This document shows positions 6,229-8,761 of a stretch of 8,761 nucleotides of DNA, one piece after another (position 1 is the first letter of the stretch; each line of letters begins with the position of its first letter). The position numbers and the translations under genes are program-made. The notes below the pieces were generated by a model. That model did not search any database. It was not told where the DNA came from and worked only from the letters and a program-made list of their open reading frames with translations. This DNA comes from Actinomycetota bacterium (GTDB taxonomy: Bacteria; Actinomycetota; Actinomycetes; Nanopelagicales; Nanopelagicaceae), in contig VGAF01000047.1 in the NCBI GenBank assembly GCA_016870855.1, forward strand, positions 1 through 8,761, read 5' to 3'.

Positions 6229-6525
6229 ATGTCAAAGATTTCTCGTGATGATGTCGCAAATCTCGCTCGCCTAGCGCGAATTGAGATGACTCCGGCTGAG
6301 TTAGATCATCTATCAAGCGAGTTATCAGTCATCCTCGATGCGGTTGCGCGAGTTCAAGAAGTTGCTGGCAAAGATGTGCCTCCTACTTCGCATCCACTAC
6401 CTATAACAAATGTCTTTCGCGCTGATGAGAATCGTCCTAGCCTTACTCCGGAACAAGCGCTGTCGGGCGCCCCAGCTCAAGAAGAGCAGAGATTTAAAGT
6501 CCCACAGATTCTCGGTGAAGAATGA
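6229..6525 (+). CDS. gatC: Asp/Glu-tRNA amidotransferase subunit C
   Basis: Small subunit that wraps around and holds together GatA and GatB in the GatCAB complex, which amidates misacylated Glu-tRNA(Gln) and often Asp-tRNA(Asn). It has 98 residues, normal for the family. The N-terminal helical motif VANLARLARIEMTPAEL (9-25) and the extended C-terminal segment NVFRADENRPSL (61-72), ending in FKVPQIL (89-95), are both diagnostic. The start at 6229 gives the canonical MSKISRDDV and has a good ribosome binding site; a 13-residue longer reading from GTG at 6190 is unlikely. It starts 19 bases after proA and overlaps gatA by ATGA, as expected for subunits made in fixed proportion. No promoter of its own is evident. 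Confidence 0.96.
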   Translation: MSKISRDDVANLARLARIEMTPAELDHLSSELSVILDAVARVQEVAGKDVPPTSHPLPITNVFRADENRPSLTPEQALSGAPAQEEQRFKVPQILGEE

Positions 6526-8009
6526 TTTACGAGAAGAACGCTACCGAGATGGCGACCGCTCTTGAAAAGGGCGAAATTAGCGCTGTCGAATTGACAAGAG
6601 CGCACCTTGATCGAATCGCTGCCGTTGATGGCGAAGTGAAGGCATTTCTATATGTTGATAATGAAGGCGCGTTGGCACAAGCAAGAGATGTTGATCAACG
6701 TAGAAAATCAGGAGAAAAGTTATCGCCGCTTGCTGGAGTTCCGCTCGCGCTTAAAGATGTAATGGTTCAACAAGGAGTGCCGACAACTTGTGGTTCAAAG
6801 ATGCTAGAAGGTTGGCGCCCCCCATATGACTCAACTGTTGTCTCACGGCTAAAGGCCGCTGGCGTAATCATTCTTGGTAAAACAAATATGGATGAGTTTG
6901 CAATGGGTTCTTCTACCGAAAACTCAGCATATTTCCCAACGCATAATCCATGGGACTTAACTCGAATCCCGGGCGGTTCAGGCGGTGGATCATCAGCCTC
7001 TCTAGCCGCATTCGAAGCTCCTCTTGCAATCGGAACTGATACCGGTGGTTCGATTCGCCAACCCGCAGCCGTGACTGGAACTGTTGGAGTAAAGCCAACC
7101 TACGGTGGAGTTTCTCGTTATGGGTTAGTTGCATTCTCATCATCACTAGATCAAGCCGGTCCATGCGCTCGAAATGTATTGGATGCTGCGTATCTTCATG
7201 AAGTTATTGGTGGATATGACCCAATGGATTCAACTTCAATTAGTGCCCCGATTCCACCTGTTGTTGCGGCCGCGAAAAACGCTTCCGTCAAGGGGATGAA
7301 GATCGGCGTAATCAAGGAACTGCAAGGTGATGGGTATCAAGCCGGAGTTCTTAAGCGCTTCAATGAATCACTAGAAGAGTTAGCGAAACTCGGTGCTGAA
7401 ATTGTTGAGGTTTCCTGTCCAAACTTTGAGTATGCACTTGCTGCTTACTACCTAATTGCCCCTAGTGAGTGTTCTTCGAATCTTGCCCGCTTTGATGCGA
7501 TGCGCTACGGAATCCGCGTCGGTGAAGGTTCGGCTGAAGAAGTAATGAATGCAACGCGCGAAGTCGGTTTTGGTAAAGAAGTTAAACGAAGAATCATCCT
7601 TGGAACATATGCGCTCTCAAGTGGCTATTACGATGCGTATTACGGAAGCGCCCAGAAAGTTCGTACCTTGATTTCGCGAGATTTTGAGAACGCATTCACA
7701 AAGGCAGATGTCCTGGTATCACCAACTGCTCCCACAACTGCATTTAAGATTGGCGAGAAATCAAATGATCCAATCGCAATGTATCTAAATGACATAGCAA
7801 CTATCCCTACAAATCTTGCCGGCGTATGTGGAATCTCAATCCCATCAGGACTTGCTGAGGAAGACGGACTACCAGCAGGTTTCCAAATCATGGCTGGAGC
7901 GATGAAAGATGATCGCCTCTACCAAGTCGGTGCGGCTTTGGAAGTAGCTTTGAATTCAAAGTGGGGAGCGCCGATTCTCTCTAAAGCTCCGAAGTTGGGA
8001 GCGAAATAA
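6522..8009 (+). CDS. gatA: Glutamyl-tRNA(Gln) amidotransferase subunit A
   Basis: Glutaminase subunit of GatCAB. It hydrolyses glutamine and channels ammonia to GatB, where the activated tRNA-bound glutamate or aspartate is amidated. It has 495 residues, normal length. Amidase-signature features are clear: catalytic Lys78 in GVPLALKDV, cis-Ser153 in the GGSGGGSSAS loop (151-160) and the Ser177 nucleophile in GTDTGGSIRQPA. These correspond one residue earlier to Lys79, Ser154 and Ser178 of the Staphylococcus aureus enzyme. GKTNMDEFAMGSSTENS (119-135) is a further family motif. The ATG overlaps the gatC TGA stop; the upstream GGTGA is modest, so coupling is likely. The TAA stop shares its last base with the gatB ATG. 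The intact triad and neighbours make a non-tRNA amidase very unlikely. Confidence 0.97.
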   Translation: MIYEKNATEMATALEKGEISAVELTRAHLDRIAAVDGEVKAFLYVDNEGALAQARDVDQRRKSGEKLSPLAGVPLALKDVMVQQGVPTTCGSKMLEGWRPPYDSTVVSRLKAAGVIILGKTNMDEFAMGSSTENSAYFPTHNPWDLTRIPGGSGGGSSASLAAFEAPLAIGTDTGGSIRQPAAVTGTVGVKPTYGGVSRYGLVAFSSSLDQAGPCARNVLDAAYLHEVIGGYDPMDSTSISAPIPPVVAAAKNASVKGMKIGVIKELQGDGYQAGVLKRFNESLEELAKLGAEIVEVSCPNFEYALAAYYLIAPSECSSNLARFDAMRYGIRVGEGSAEEVMNATREVGFGKEVKRRIILGTYALSSGYYDAYYGSAQKVRTLISRDFENAFTKADVLVSPTAPTTAFKIGEKSNDPIAMYLNDIATIPTNLAGVCGISIPSGLAEEDGLPAGFQIMAGAMKDDRLYQVGAALEVALNSKWGAPILSKAPKLGAK

Positions 8010-8761
8010 TGGCGCTCTCTTATGAAAAAGTGATTGAGAAATATGAACCAGTCCTTGGCCTAGAGGTCCACGTTGAACTTGGAACTAAGTCAAAGATGTT
8101 CTGTGGTTGCAGCACGGAATTCGGAGCTGCACCTAACACCCAAGTCTGTCCGGTATGCCTAGGGCTTCCTGGCGCTTTACCCGCTGTAAATGGCAAGGCA
8201 ATTGAGTACACGATCGCTATTGGATTGGCGCTTAATTGCTCGATTGCCCCATTCTCTAGATTTGCTCGGAAGAATTATTTCTATCCCGATATGCCTAAGA
8301 ACTTCCAGACTTCGCAATACGACGAACCGATCTGTTTTGGTGGATTCCTTAATGTGAAGATTGATACCGATGAAGGCGTAAAGGAATATCGCGTTGAGAT
8401 TGAAAGAGTTCATATGGAAGAGGACACCGGTAAGTCCCTTCACATGGGTGGCGCGACTGGCCGCATACATGGCGCCGATTACTCACTCCTTGATTACAAC
8501 CGCGCTGGGATTCCGCTCGTTGAGATTGTCACTAAACCTTTGACTGGAACTGAAAAGTACGCGCCTGAAGTTGCGCGTGCTTATGTCTCAGAACTACGCG
8601 ACATCCTTAGATCACTTGGCGTAAGTGATGTGAAGATGGAGCAAGGTTCGCTACGTTGCGACGCCAATGTTTCATTACGTTTAATTGGAGCTGAAAAACT
8701 TGGTACGCGAAGTGAGACCAAGAATGTGAACTCGCTACGAAGCGTAGAGCGCGCTGTTAGA
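8009..8761 (+). CDS. gatB: Asp/Glu-tRNA amidotransferase subunit B, 3'-truncated by window edge
   Basis: GatB binds the misacylated tRNA, phosphorylates the tRNA-bound Glu/Asp with ATP and adds ammonia delivered from GatA. Only 251 codons are visible; full proteins are about 480-500 residues, so the end of the catalytic cradle and the tRNA-binding helical/tail domains are missing. Visible motifs are LGLEVHVEL (16-24); a four-Cys zinc site C32-G-C34 and C47-P-V-C50; KNYFYPDMPKNFQTSQY (88-104); EEDTGKS (137-143); DYNRAGIPLVEIVT (162-175); and MEQGSLRCDANVS (210-222). It is therefore the zinc-containing type of GatB, unlike the S. aureus protein, which lacks these Cys. The ATG shares one base with the gatA stop (TAATG), with GGGAG at 7997-8001 as ribosome binding site. 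Confidence 0.96.
   Translation, partial: MALSYEKVIEKYEPVLGLEVHVELGTKSKMFCGCSTEFGAAPNTQVCPVCLGLPGALPAVNGKAIEYTIAIGLALNCSIAPFSRFARKNYFYPDMPKNFQTSQYDEPICFGGFLNVKIDTDEGVKEYRVEIERVHMEEDTGKSLHMGGATGRIHGADYSLLDYNRAGIPLVEIVTKPLTGTEKYAPEVARAYVSELRDILRSLGVSDVKMEQGSLRCDANVSLRLIGAEKLGTRSETKNVNSLRSVERAVR

Overview
This window looks like a stretch of core chromosome from a streamlined, low-GC member of the Actinobacteria. A freshwater acI / Nanopelagicales-type organism is the best guess. The evidence is as follows. The gene order RNase E/G - L21 - L27 - Obg - ProB - ProA is classical for actinobacteria. The proteins carry actinobacterial wording (for example the RNase E segment TDAEFLARRESV and the L27 segment SSTRNGRDSN). 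Base composition judged by eye is only about 45-50% GC, and genes are packed with 1-4 base overlaps. The taxon is inferred from these traits, not from a search.

Layout, all on the + strand. (1) 1-1590: the 3' part of an RNase E/G gene whose visible N-terminal end is an unusual Arg-Asp dipeptide repeat. (2) 1591-1704: an intergenic region with a good actinobacterial-type promoter (TTGACC, 18 bases, TAACCT) and two alternative leader hairpins. (3) 1705-2288: rplU and rpmA, followed by a very strong intrinsic terminator at 2307-2341. (4) 2357-6209: obgE, proB and proA, joined by 4-base start/stop overlaps. The obgE ribosome binding site begins only five bases after the terminator U-tract. (5) 6229-8761: gatC, gatA and the first 251 codons of gatB, again with 1-4 base overlaps; gatB runs off the right edge.

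How they work together. RNase E/G matures and degrades RNA. L21, L27 and Obg belong to 50S subunit structure and assembly. ProB and ProA convert glutamate to glutamate semialdehyde for proline synthesis. GatCAB converts misacylated Glu-tRNA(Gln) (and often Asp-tRNA(Asn)) to the correct amide form. The window is therefore a translation and glutamate housekeeping block.

I saw no mobile element, CRISPR array, tRNA or rRNA gene, phage gene or defence gene. There is no gene-free stretch above 300 bases. I do not see a new multi-gene system. The points that deserve attention are the Arg-Asp mixed-charge repeat of RNase E, the terminator with a possible competing antiterminator between rpmA and obgE, and the proA-gatC junction, where nadD would usually be expected.
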